Assembly: GCA_963681505.1 (NCBI GenBank)
Contig: OY811980.1
Span: 5,831,004-5,895,003, forward strand
Length of the DNA: 64,000 nucleotides
Source: Eunapius fragilis
Lineage: Eukaryota; Porifera; Demospongiae; Spongillida; Spongillidae
Direction of reading: 5' to 3'
Position numbers and translations under genes: made by a program. The first letter of the stretch is position 1. Every line of letters begins with the position of its first letter. The notes under the pieces were generated by a model. That model was not told the origin of the DNA and did no database searches. It saw only the letters and a program-made list of their open reading frames with translations. Of this stretch, positions 34,900 through 47,614 are shown one piece after another.

Positions 34900-36172
34900 C
34901 CTGATGACAGTATGAGGTGAACACATGACAGTATGAGGTGAGCACATGACAGTATGAGTGAGCACATGACAGCATGAGGCTAGCACATGATAACAACATG
35001 AGGTGAGCACATGACAGCATGAGGTGAGCACATGATGACAGCATGAGGTGAGCACATGATGACAGCATGAGGTTAGCACATGATGGCAGCATGAGGTGAG
35101 CACATGACAGCATGAGGTGAGCACATGATGACAGCATGAGGTTAGCACATGATGACAGCATGAGGTTAGCACATGATGACAGTATGAGGTGAGCACATGA
35201 CAGCATGAGGTTAGCACATGATGACAACATGAGGGTAGCACATGTCAGCATGAGGTGAGCACATGATAACAACATGAGGTGAGCACATGATGACAGCATG
35301 AGGTGAGCACATGATGACAGCATGAGGTTAGCACATGATGACAGCATGAGGTGAGCACATGATGACAGCATGAGGTGAGCACATGATGACAGCATGAGGT
35401 GAGCACATTATGTCAGCATGAGGTGAGCACATGATGACAGCATGAGGAGAGCACATGATGTCAGCATGAGGTGAGCACATGATGACAGCATGAGATTAGC
35501 ACATGACAGCATGAGGTTAGCACATGATGACAGCATGAGGTGAGCACATGATGACAGTACGAGGTGAGCACATGACAGCATGAGGTGAGCACATGATGAC
35601 AGTATGAGGTGAGATCATGACAGCATGAGGTGAGCACATGATGACAGCATGAGTTGAGCACATGACAGCATGAGGTGAGCACATGATGACAACATGAGGT
35701 GAGCACATGATGACAGCATGAGGTGAGCACATGACAGCATGAGGTTAGCACATCATGTCAGCATGAGGTGAGCACATGACAGCATGAGGTGAGCACATGA
35801 CAGCATGAGGTGAGCACATGACAGCATGAGGTGAGCACATCATGTCAGCATGAGGTGAGCACATGATGACAGCATGAGGTGAGCACATGATGACAGCATG
35901 AGGTGAGCACATGATGACAGCATGAGGTGAGCACATGACAGCATGAGGATAGCACATGATGACAGCATGAGGTGAGCACATTATGTCAGCATGAGGTGAG
36001 CACATGATGACAGCATGAGGAGAGCACATGATGTCAGCATGAGGTGAGCACATGATGACAGCATGAGATTAGCACATGACAGCATGAGGTTAGCACATGA
36101 TGACAGCATGAGGTTAGCACATGATGTCAGCATGAGGTTAGCACATGATGACAGCATGAGGTGAGCACATTA
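34900..36172. repeat. 24/21-bp minisatellite, about 55 units
   Basis: Unit GATGACAGCATGAGGTGAGCACAT, with a 21-bp variant lacking GAT. Both lengths are multiples of three, so minus-strand frames stay open (LMLSSCAH repeats); I regard this as incidental. A run containing the rare variants ATTATGTCAGC and GAGGAGAGC appears twice (about 35398-35520 and 35966-36088), showing a recent segmental duplication inside the array. Confidence 0.9.
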
Positions 36173-37049
36173 TTATCAAGGAGGCCATTGTTCATGTGCA
36201 TCAGACTGTCAAACGGCATACGCTTGTCTCACCAATAACTCAGAACACACATATACATGCAATGTACCCAGAGCACCGATCCTGCATGCTTGATGCACAG
36301 ATTACATCATGACCAATGTAAAAGGAACATTGAATCAGTGAATATACACACGTTGAACGTGTACACATATACATGCTCACATACACATGTATGCGCATAC
36401 ATGCACACAACAAACACACACGCACACACATGTACCAAATGCACACACATATCATACATGTTACTATTACATACACATGTGTACACACACACACACACAA
36501 CACACACACAATCACACACATATGCAGCATGTAGCCTGACCCTGGGCGTGTATACTGAGCTGGTTGCCACAGTTACAATCAGCCCATTTCAAAAGGTGAC
36601 TTTTAAAAATTGATTATAATAGTATGTATGACAACCATAAATTATTTATATACATGGTACAACCCAGAAATATTACAAAACTACATTGGCCTTTCAGTGG
36701 TCACTCCATCCAACGCGACGTCTACACAACTTGGGGCTTTTTGGCTTCACACATATCATCACTGAAACTGTATACAAGTACCGGTAGACGAATCAAATTC
36801 AAATGTGCGTAATTCATAAACTAAGCTAGTATGTGTATACATACATTTTAGCCAGAACTCCGACCAACCAGATATACGCTTTCCTTCCGCGATTTCTTTA
36901 TTTGACACTTCGGAACACGTATAGCCATCTTTCTTTTAAATTTAATGGCCCATTATTAATGGCCAATAGCTCAATTAACAACGAATTACGCCCTCGCTAT
37001 GATGCGGTATAAAATTAGCATCACATGTATACAGTTATACACAATGTGT

Positions 37050-37250
37050 ATAACTGTAACAATGATATACAGGCGGATATACAGGCGAGTATAACAACCC
37101 TTTTTACACTGCGGTTTTTTAATTAGTACATACTACCATTATACACAGTTATACACAATTATATGCAATGTGTATAACAAATGCTGTATAACTACTTGTA
37201 TAACAATGTTATACAGGCGAGTATAACAACCCTTTTTACACAGTGCAAGT
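37050..37250. repeat. Paired CAACCCTTTTTACAC blocks inside B
   Basis: The block TACAGGCGAGTATAACAACC-CTTTTTACAC occurs at about 37087-37117 and 37212-37241; the second continues into AGTG. Surrounded by repeated GTTATACACA. The second could be the end of another small CACTG-family element; its partner end was not found. Confidence 0.5.
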
Positions 37251-38299
37251 GCCAAGACCACAAGGTGTCACTGCTATTTCACTGCTATTTCAGTGGTGAT
37301 CATACTGTTGGCCTATTTGTCTGGAACCATATCAGCTAACCTCTGCAACTCTAGGTCCTTCTGACTGGGGATCTTGACCATTCTCCTGCTCCCTCACACA
37401 CTTTAAAACAATGGCTGATATAAATGATGAGCTGCAAATATATGGTTGCATGGGCGGCCAATTCACCACCCTGCTGGGCTACCTGGTTACAAAGATTGCT
37501 CCCGGTCAAACATGGCCTCCCATGCTTCCTACCATCCTGTAGACACATTGACCCACTGGTATACAGCATACAATTACGCATTCGTTAACTTAGCTAGTGT
37601 TGCCTAAAGTACCCACTGGTCAACAGTGACGCATGCGATAACACATAACCCTGGCATACACACCGCCATTCCTGTCCTCCTCACTTATCTTACCCACTTG
37701 TTAAGCCCATGCCATGCATCATTAATATCTTAGATACGTACCGACGCTTATAGTTCAAATGGTAAACGTCCATAATGCTCTACGTTCGAATTCACATAGG
37801 AGGCATACAGCGGTTCAAATTATTCATATCAAAGTTATACATGTAAGTTATTTAGATTTGAATGCGTTGCATAATTCATTGCGGTGTGCGTATACGTGAT
37901 ATTTCGAGAATACGCACAATGAATAATTGTCACCTAGGGATTCTTGAAATATACCAGGTGGATATTCGAAATATACACTACCCTTGGTATATTGATGGTA
38001 TACGCGAAATATACGCAAAAATATACGCTAGCGTATACTAGGTTTTTTGCACAGTGATCCCTTTCCATACAAAATATTACCCATTCCAGGTATTCATACA
38101 ATAAATAAAAGTTTAAATTCAATTCTGTTCAGTTGCAAATTCTCTCTTTCTATTAGAAGTCACATGTTCTCCATTGCAACCTGGCAGTCGAACACGATAG
38201 CCTCCAAAAGGATGTTCAAACTGCCTTGAGGAGTGCCTCAGTAGCACATGTGAAAAAAAAACCTACCCTGCTATTGACAGACCCATCACATGATCTTCA

Positions 38300-39226
38300 T
38301 ACAGTTATGGAGCTGGTGGTGATGTTATCACAATAGGGATCTCTGGAGTACACACAGCCACTGAAGAAAGGGATCATTTAAGTATGTGTGTGCACGTGTG
38401 TGTTCATGCGTTATGCAAAAACAAAGCTCTGCAAACAACTGCATGATACACCACACATAACATGAAGTGATGAGTACACACATACTCACACTGTGTAGTT
38501 GACCATACCTGTAGTCCAGGTATTGACAACACCTCTCCAGTGGCAGACTGTAGATGCCACTGTCAGTGTTCACATAGAGGTACTTCACTCAACTCTGAGG
38601 GGTGGAACATACAGTGTAGGGAAAGTGATGTTGAAATGACTGAGGGTTGTGGTCAGAACTTACTTGATTTCTTATCTCCATTTGATGCACACTTGATACA
38701 TCCTCACCAGCTGGGGATATGGGTGGTGGTGTTGGGGAGTCACAAACATAAGCATCTTGTTATGTCACCACTCCCACCAACACAGCTATAGGTATATATG
38801 CAGAAAAGAGGTACACTCACTGATAATATGCCAACATAGCAGTGGTATTACCTTCTCCCTCCCTCCCCCCCCCAACATTACCGGGCAAAATTACATTCAC
38901 ATAGCTATTGCTTATAGGTTTGTAAATGTTAAACAGTAACTGAGTAACAACACTTGGACTATTTAAGTAGACTGAATGAATATTGAACGTAGCTGGATAC
39001 ATGCCATGAGCACTGGGGCTACCTTATCTGCCACACTCAGAGTCCCCCCTCCCCCCTCCAAACAAAAACACATTCCTCCACCATTAGCTCTAGCCTTGAG
39101 CATACTCCTTCATACCAGTCCTCACTACTGTACAGTGTGCCCCACTATGCACCCATTATGCACCACGTAAGCCATTGCATATTCCTTGACCCAACGTCTG
39201 TTGGTGAGTGATGAGTACTCACTAGT

Positions 39227-39291
<65 letters not shown>

Positions 39292-40335
39292 TTCCCAGGA
39301 AGAGGACATCTACATGATGATCCATTTAGCACACAGGTCTAGTCTACAGCCATCTTTGTTACCCTGTTAAGAGGAAAGGGATGGTGACATGAGATGTGAT
39401 CACCACACGGGGTATGGCCTTACACCACACCACTCTGCACAGCCAGGAGCTCAGGGGTGTATTGGGCTATTGATTGTACCAAGTTGATCCTCTGGGAGTC
39501 CTGATATGACCTGCCATTATAAGAACACTAGAGAAATAGAATGAGTCCTCTGTTGCTGTTGCCATTGGGGACAAGGGCATCACTGTCATTGGCCTGTTTG
39601 ACACAGATAGAGGTCTGGGGACTATACCTGATGACAAAAAAGTAACACACCATGTACAAAAAGTGAACACGACTGTTAGCTCCACCCCCACTTCCTCTTC
39701 CTCCTCCCACCCCTCCCCCCCAATGATGCAAGTACAGGGCGTGTGTGTGGTGTTTGTGGTGTGTGTGTGCATGTGTGTGTGTGTGTTTGTGGTGCATGTG
39801 AGGTGTGTGGTGCATACATGTGTGTGGTGTGTGTCTGTGTGTGTGTGTGGTTGATGTGTTGATGTGTTATCATAGGTGTAGAATATAGGAGGCTCAGGCC
39901 CCCCCTCCCCCCCCCACAGGCAATTTGCTGAGGGAAGTTCAGCACCACCCCCCACCCCCCAGTGTACTTATTTACATTATTAAATTAATGGTAATGGAAT
40001 GTTGGTAAGGGAACTCACCCTGTGTAGTCAGTGAAGGTTCCATATGTAAGCTCTGGACACACACTCTCGTCCAGCACACTACCTAGGTTAACTAAAGACC
40101 ACACCCTCTGTGGGGTGAAGGGATGTCATAATGATGCCAACAGCCTTAGACCACCATGGGAAGGTGCATTCATGTGGATGTTAGCATTCACCACGAGGTT
40201 AGGTCTGAGAGGACCAGAGGAATGTTGACATGTTATGTTAGTAGGAAAAGGAAGACCATTTGGTCTACTGACTGATCCTGAGTCGTTCTGGGGAGGAAGG
40301 AGGAGGGAGGAGGGAGGGGGAGGGAAAGCATGTAG
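38300..40335 (-). other. 2-kb insert in third A copy with possible exons (sema-like?)
   Basis: The A sequence ATGATCTTCAT is interrupted here and resumes with GGCAACCAG at 40335. Minus-strand stretches with splice-like borders: 40210-40302 (NDSGSVSRPNGLPFPTNITC...), 39495-39626, 39125-39195, 38650-38740 (DAYVCDSPTPPPISPAGEDV...), and 38510-38590 reading KYLYVNTDSGIYSLPLERCC before a GTATGG donor. The last one resembles the LYV.T..GV..(V/L)P...C..Y segment that ends a sema domain before a PSI domain. I could not assemble a continuous product; a captured, decayed gene fragment is likeliest. (CA)n at 39227-39288. Confidence 0.25.
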
Positions 40336-41106
40336 GCAACCAGTTAGATCCAAGTCACATGATCCCTTCATGGCAACCTTTGGTGATGTAAAAGGGTGAA
40401 CAGTCTTCATGCCTGTGTACATATGAAAAAGAACTATTGACTCACCTAGCTCTTGATGAGATCACACCCAGCACATGATCTCCATGGAGACCCACACATC
40501 CAAGTCACACCCCTCCATGGCAACCTTTAGCCTTCAGGGGTGTCTGTGTGCATGTAAAAATGAAAATGCATGGTGCATGATAGAAGTAATAAAATTAGTA
40601 GAACCTTTATGGCACTCAAAGGCAGCTGCATATATAGTACAGCAAAAATTATTTTTATTAAATGGCTGGTTTCCTTTTGTTTTCCACTCACCTTATGCAA
40701 AGGTGGTGTGATGCGTTCTGTGAGACATCTAAATACACGTATTGTATCAACTGGCCTACTGTCAAACTGGAGCAGTCAAATAATTATCTATATAGCTAGT
40801 ATTAGCTGGTCATTATGGACATGGCTTTTTGACAGCATTGCCATGACAATGATTTTTAACCCCACAACAATACTGTACAAAGAGTCACTACAAAATGTGT
40901 CCAAACTCTGTCACTAGTTGCCTACCCTTAAAGCAGGTGGGCAGCATTCGATTTCATCCAGCATACCTCATGTTTGTCTTCAGGCTATCAGGGTCTGCAT
41001 GTGATAAATAGATGTGTGTAGCTGCATGAACACTTTTAGCATACACTGCAACAGGTTAACTAATTTGGATTTTAATACACGTTGCTGCACAAGCCGTGCT
41101 ACTTAA

Positions 41107-41342
<236 letters not shown>

Positions 41343-41614
41343 ACAAAGCGGCATGCAGGATTATAAACAAGCTTGCATGTTGCTTGCATATTAAGCTATG
41401 GTATACGCATGCATACCTGAGTATCGATCACCTTCGTATAAACACCGCGGCACATACATGCATGAACACTGCAGGCAAGACTTCATAAACATACCACAAT
41501 AGCACGTTGACAAAGCGATGTTAACGTGTTTACAAACGCACTAGCTGCAGGATAGTCTATAAATCCACACCGACGAACGCCCGGGCCAAGGCAAGCCTAT
41601 GTTAGACGTTTAGT

Positions 41615-44417
41615 CAGTGGCGTATCCAGGATTTCAGCGAGGGGGGTGGTTAAGCTCAGGCCCGATACGGGTGCTGCTGTCGGTTTCTAGCCCGATACGA
41701 AAAGCGGGGGGGGGGGGGGGGGGGGGGGGGCTGTTGGTTTCTGGCCCAATACAGGCGCGTATCCAGAATGTGCTGGACTGGCAGGCGCGTATCCAGAATT
41801 TGCCGGAGGGGGGTGCTGGGGAGAGGAGGGAAGAGCCAAACCTCTACCAGCGAGGGGGTCTGGGGCTCCCCCCTAGAAGCCGACACGTTTCTTCTACATC
41901 CGCGCTCAAAATGATACAAAACTGTGCGAAAACGACTATACTTATAACTTACAAAATTATGGCAACAGCAAATGGCATTTTCAGCAGAAATCATTTATAA
42001 GCGCAGAAACATTGTGATGATGTACATGGATTTGATTACACTAATTGTTCAATCGTTAAGAATATCTACTAATTGCAATCGCCGAGGGTGACGCCGAGCA
42101 AATTCATCAATCGATTGAGGCACATCAACAGGAATGTCACGGTGTATATGGAGTAGGGAAAGCCCGGATAGCCTCCCAGTCGTCATGCACGAACGGAAAG
42201 GTGTCTTTATCCGCTTTAACCCACTAAACGACCTTTCCGCTGAGCATGTTGTGACTGGGAAGGTGCACATGATTCGAACAAGTGCTCTGACGTTCGGAAA
42301 CATAGAAGTGGTGTGTCTCAGAGCCATACTGGGGGTACTTGGCAAGCTGGCCTCTCCATGCTGTTGCTGTTGCTTTACCCACTTCATTTTCCAACAATGC
42401 AGCTCACTTTGGATGCAATCTGCAGATGGAAGATCACCGATGTAGCTATCTGCAAATTTCATTACTGTGGTGTTGTATTCTTCATCAGGGAGTGTCACCA
42501 TGACTGAAGGTACAATACACAGCCCTAGCAATGCGATTTGGTGATGTGTTGTGAACCGTGATGGCATCTCTGATAGCAAGGTGATCAAGTAGAGGAATGG
42601 AGATGGTGTGGCAATAGTACTCAGAAGGAGTGTCTGCAGGTATGTTACTTCTGTGGATCTGTCGTCCACACCTTCTCGGTATAGATGGTTCTGTGCTCAC
42701 ATCTGAACACATTGTTTCTACTACACTGTACCAGCTTGCATGGTAGGTACTGATATTAACTCTGACATCTTGGAGTGTAGATATTATGCTGTCTATCTCC
42801 TTTACCGCAGCAACGATATCTTTGGTCTCAGCTTGCAAATTTGATGTCAAGGCTTGCAAGTACTTTAGGCATGAGTTTGGTATCACTAAAGCACTGATAA
42901 AATCTGTAGTTGTGATGGCTAACAGAAGACCCCTAGCATCAGTGAGTGAGTCGTTTGACCATAACCTTGCACCATCATCACAGATTCTTTCCATGCAAGC
43001 TACAGTTGATGGGTGGAGATACGTAAATACTTGTAATGCATCAATTCGCTGAACCCATCTAGTACGACAAAGATCTTTCACCTTAAGTACAGCTGAATCT
43101 GGTTGGGTCGTCATTATTGCTTCTTCTAAAGCACGTTGTCGCTTAGGATGAGCATCAAAGAATTGATACACTCTGCCCAAAACACCCATCATATTTCGAA
43201 CACTGGTTACCTGCACGGAATTCACCACAGCTAAGTTAAGACAGTGGGAAGTGCAGTGAAGATATAGTGCAAGTGGGTACTGTGCTGTAATCAGAGCTGC
43301 TGCACCATTAACTGAGCCTGCCATGTTACCTGCTCCATCATAAGCCTGACCTCTGATGTTGGTAGGATCCAAGCCATAGGCTACGAGGGAGCTTGTGATT
43401 TTGTCAGCCAGATCACGACCAGTGATCCCAGTGTCGCACTCAAAGAAACCTACTAGGTCTTCCCTAACATAATCACTTTCAGGATCTACATATCTCAAGA
43501 CCAGGCTCAGTTGTTCCTTGTTTGCAGCATCAGTTACTTCATCTGCTATTACAGAATACCACCGAGCAACTTTTACTTTAGTGATGATCTGTAGCCTGAT
43601 CTGGTCCCCAAGGACTTCTATAATCTCATTTTGAATGCCAGGTGATGTGTATGTAGCATTCCGAGCAGCTGTGGCTATATGATCAGAAAGGATGGTGTCT
43701 CCAGCTTGCACTCTAAACTGCAACAGAGCGCTGAAATTCCCATGGGATGGGTTTCAGAAGTGTAGGTATCCTTTTCTACGTCAGTAGCGTTGTCCCTGTG
43801 GCCACGCAGAGCAATGTTGTTTCTGCCACAAAACAGTACCGTTTCAAATATTGAAGTTAGCTTCAGTCGATTCTTCTTGATTCTCTCATCCATTGCCTCG
43901 TTCAGAGTGTGACGAATGTCTGGCTGTTTGTACATCATCGTGTTAAGGAACCCCTCAGCTCTAACTACAGCGTCTTTGTGATGACCCCCATGTCTGCATG
44001 ATTTCTGAATACCTCCAATGCTTTTTAAAAATTGGTTATAGGACGATTGACGAGAACTCCTGGATCTGAACCATGATAGGCAGATGCAGCAAACAGAGCA
44101 CAGGGAAGGAAAAAGCCACCATTCTTCTGTTTACTGTAGACAAGCCAAGGATATTTTTGGAGCCACTTATGCTGAAAAGAACGTCCATTAGAACACTTTG
44201 GAAAAGTGTAATCAGCATCTGGCTTGAAGTGGTTGACAAGCAAGTGATATTTGCCTTCGTCGCTGATAATTCTAGATCCCTCAAGACTTGCTACATCATC
44301 GAAGTGTGAAGTAGACACTGAAATGTGCTTTTCTGCTGGAGGACCAATGCTGTCATCGAGGGATTCGACGCTAGTTGCATGACTTGGACCCTGGTTCGCC
44401 TCAACTGCAGAGCCCAA
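41615..44417 (-). mobile_element. hAT transposon, right end not found
   Basis: The left terminus CAGTGGCGTATCCAGGAT at 41615 is preceded by CGTTTAGT. In the intact A copies this octamer lies in GCCAGCGTTTAGTACTGTAAG, so the hAT inserted into the third A copy here. The transposase occupies 42049-44417. A poly-G run (41707-41730) and repeats of AGGCGCGTATCCAGAAT lie near the left end. The matching right terminus (GGATACGCCACTG) and second octamer were not found before the XPB exons at 44.8 kb, so the right boundary was deleted or rearranged. 44418-44795 holds nothing recognised. Confidence 0.65.
42049..44417 (-). pseudogene. hAT transposase (TTF zinc finger, DUF4371, hATC), frameshifted
   Basis: N-terminal part 44025-44417 has the TTF-type zinc-finger pattern (FPKCSNGRSFQHKWL, then W..Y...NGGFFLPCALF). 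The middle, 42700-43938, is the DUF4371/RNaseH-like core with VIADEVTDAANKEQLS (first Asp) and GQAYDGAGNMAG (second Asp), then CTSHCLNLAVV. The C-terminus, 42049-42669, is the hAT dimerisation domain with TTCSAERSFSGLKRIK (catalytic Glu). The frame is lost at a T/A run near 44035, around 43990, around 43720 and around 42660, so the protein cannot be made as one piece. The family is close to the animal 52-kDa PKR-inhibitor-repressor/ZMYM-like hAT proteins. Confidence 0.85.
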
Positions 44418-45523
44418 CTAGTATAGTATATTTAAATGAAATTGTTATAGGTTGAAAAAGTAAAGAGACACCGTATTTTAGGTCACTTGGTGTCCATTTG
44501 CTCAAAGACCACACTGCATGAAACAGCTCAAACTACCAGTTGATTATCCAACTAAAGCCTCCCAAGTGATGAGGCTTTATTAGTACACAGAGCAGTGACC
44601 ACCGTGGTTGCTATGGTGGCTCTACTCTGGTTCAATATACGACTCCTTAGTGCTATGTAGTGCTCACACTAGGGTAATGTAGTCATACATGTACCTGGTT
44701 TTTATAGTGTGTTTCAACTGAGTACACTATCATTATTCACTATATGCATGGTCGCTATACAGTTTTTGTCTTTAACCCCTCCTGTTGCCACTCACCTGTA
44801 GTCCGACAGACACAGCTGCATACAATGAATAGGCCGTGAGCCTGCAGAGTTCCACGTATTAAGCAGGCAGTGTATGCGTGCATATGTGTGCGCGTGTATG
44901 TGTATCAAGCTACACACAGACACACAAACACAAACACAGACACACACAACACACACAAACACATGCACACACACAACACACATACAAACACATGCATGTA
45001 CACACACACAAACACATGCACACACACATACACACTCACACAAACATATGCACGCACATACACAACACACACCACACACATACTGATGTCTAGGACATTA
45101 CTTAAATTCATGGATGTGTTCAGGTCTGCACACAGGCTAAATTGGGGGGAGACACATTTTACATTCCCTCAGAGGGAGAGAAAGGATACAGACCTCAGCA
45201 ATGGCAATCAGAAAGTCTTGTGCGTGTCTGTAGACAGGGGAGAAGGCTTCAAGGAAAATGTGTCCATCAGGAGCCTTTGAAGAGAGGAGGGAGGGACAAC
45301 GGGAGGGGTGAAGGAGTGGAGGGGTGAAGGGAAAATGTTCATTGAGAAGGTTATATATAAAAAGTGTTGTGCAATGTGTGCCTGCTTACATATGCATGTG
45401 TGTGTGCATGTGTACATTTAAGTGTGTGATACATGTGGCCTACAATCCACAAAGGTCTGGACTGATGATCAACTTTCAACTCCAAAATCTTTGTGTAGTC
45501 CTTAGCTCCATACTCGTCCTGCA

Positions 45524-45525
<2 letters not shown>

Positions 45526-45580
<55 letters not shown>
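45526..45580. repeat. (GT)n microsatellite
   Basis: Pure GT repeat in an intron of the XPB fragment. A CA-rich variable patch is at 44913-45080 in another intron. Confidence 0.9.
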
Positions 45581-45582
<2 letters not shown>

Positions 45583-45876
45583 CATACAATGTTCATTATA
45601 ACTAAAAATGAGTCAAAACTTGGTTTGGTGACAAGAAGTGAAAAATTTCAATATGCCATATATTTATCACATGCCATACTGATGATCAACGCAAACTGCA
45701 CTTACAGCACAACTTTAGACACACATCCCACACCCATATACCCCACACACACATATACACACCCTCACCACACGTACCCCCCCCTCCACATACACACCTC
45801 TGGTGCCTCTGCCACTTCAGCATTCCTAGATGCAGATAAAGGTATGAGTGCTAAAGGTGGAGAGGTGTGTGTGCAT

Positions 45877-46040
<164 letters not shown>

Positions 46041-46411
46041 GTAAACACGTTGGAGGGTAGAAGAAATGGCGGATGGCGGTAGCATACTAGTACCTTCTTT
46101 TTGGACATCAGTCTCCGCATCCTGTAACCAGAGTAGAAGAGTATACATGATATGAAGTCCCATGGGTCCAACACACGTGTGCATACCTCTCCTGTGCCTG
46201 CACGCTTTGCGGCAGGCTCCTCGAAGTCTGAAAATAAATAAAATTAGACAGATGCTGGTAGATAAACTCCTGAGTTACGTGTGTTTAAAGAGACATAACA
46301 GTGGCCTTGTCTTCCAAAAGTCGTCCTATTACGCTCAACCGTGCAACTAACCTGTACAAGCAAATTATTGTCACTCTCATTATACCCTCAGCTCTCTATC
46401 CCCGCTCAATA

Positions 46412-47160
46412 CAGGCCCGGCGCACAGGGTCAAAAGTTGGTGCGGCCAAGTTATTAAAGGGCGTCACAGCCCTCCCGCAAACGCGCGGAAGATTAATACT
46501 ATATACAGGGAATCCAATTAAGAATGTTTTTGAACGAGAATCGTTTATAAATTGCTTTGTTTGTTATGCATATTTGCGTTTACTAAGCTCCAACCCTAAA
46601 ACTACTCCCATGATGAAGTGACTCCCTCGAACGCGGAAGATGATTTTTGCTACCAGAGTTGCGCCAACAATTGCAAGTAGCCCTGCTGCATTCATAACCA
46701 ATCGTGATTTAAATGAACTTCCTTTAAAGGCTTTCTACGACATAAGGAAGAGATAGTTAGCCCCATGCAACGTCAATGATTTCTACTGACTGCATTGCAG
46801 TAGAAATCATTGCATGCCGCTGCATAGGGTTCTTAAAGCATTTAAAGGAAGTTAATACGATTGGTTATGAATACATTATACACATGTAAGCAGCAGGGCC
46901 ATCTGCGTTTGACACTGATAATTGGCTCATCTTCTTGAATGTTGCAAACCGTTAAGGCGATCAGTACAATTAGATAAATCACGAGGCTTTCTTTTCCTAT
47001 GCATGGGGGATGATAAGCGGTACGTCATGGACATGGTACATATTACTTCACACGCAAGAACACAACCAGACAAGCCCAAATTGCAGGATACGCCCATATT
47101 TTGGGTTCAAAAGTTGGTGCGGCCAAAGCCGCACCAACCGTACCGTGTGCGCCGGGCCTG
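46412..47160. mobile_element. Non-autonomous element E with CAGGCCCGGCGCAC ends
   Basis: Inverted ends CAGGCCCGGCGCACA and TGTGCGCCGGGCCTG. The motif GTTCAAAAGTTGGTGCGGCCAA recurs next to both ends, once as a direct and once as a palindromic copy (GGTGCGGCCAAAGCCGCACC). The CAGG ends suggest a hAT-type MITE, but the flanks (GCTCAATA and CAATATCT) do not give a clean 8-bp duplication. No protein-coding evidence. The stretch 47161-47600 holds only a short hairpin (GTGATGTAAT...ATTACATCAC). Confidence 0.55.
46676..46903. mobile_element. Foldback MITE nested in element E
   Basis: Arms AGCCCTGCTGCATTCATAAC-CAATCG and CGATTGGTTATGAAT...AGCAGCAGGGCC are complementary, as are inner blocks AACTTCCTTTAAA and ATGATTTCTACTG. 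About 228 bp, non-coding. Confidence 0.65.
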
Positions 47161-47614
47161 CAATATCTACCGTTTTGTCTGCTCCTCTTTCGAGACATAT
47201 TATTAAAATACCAATATTAATACTATTACCAATTAGGCTCGTAGTCAGACCCATTACGCCATCGGAACGTAGCTGGTGATGTAATTACATGTACCCGCTC
47301 TTATGGATTACATCACCGCTGCGCTCGATCCATTAAAAGTTCGTATATTGTTTTTATAGATACATCTGATTAGGATGCAGCTGAAAGTTGTCTTTTCAAA
47401 TTAATAGACAATGCATGCTTCTGCTAGCTACAACAAGTGTCGAGATGGGCCGCAAAACTGACTGTTTTAAAAGAATATCACACAGAGGTTTTAATACCCC
47501 ATGACCTATTTCATAATGGCTGTGCATGACAAAAATGTTTAAGAATATCTAAGTTTTATAATCCTGGTAAAAAAAGGTTTTACACTCCCCTCTCTGGTTG
47601 AATAGTGATTTCGC

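Larger units (their letters stand above)
31701..38056. mobile_element. Transposon B (6.36 kb, CACTGTGCAAAAAA ends)
   Basis: Ends CACTGTGCAAAAAATAGG and the inverse CCTAGG-free TTTTTTGCACAGTG, with a 3-bp target duplication ATC on both sides. Both subterminal regions (31715-31850, 37885-38040) are packed with GCGTATATTTCG(A/C)GTATACGC-type repeats. This is diagnostic of CMC/EnSpm elements. No transposase was found, so it is non-autonomous as it stands. It contains an inverted minisatellite (33130-33840), a 24-bp minisatellite (34900-36170), a TG patch (34736-34790) and a CA-rich patch (36240-36520). The stretches 31900-33100, 33840-34730 and 36530-37860 have no recognised genes. Confidence 0.75.

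Noticed and set aside
34733-35395. 220-codon minus-strand frame of LMLSSCAH repeats
   Set aside because: Open only because the minisatellite unit is 24 or 21 bp; no start context, splice sites or non-repeat domain.
44418-44795. Search for the next XPB exon or the right hAT terminus
   Set aside because: Neither the XPB continuation nor GGATACGCCACTG was found; nothing reportable in this stretch.
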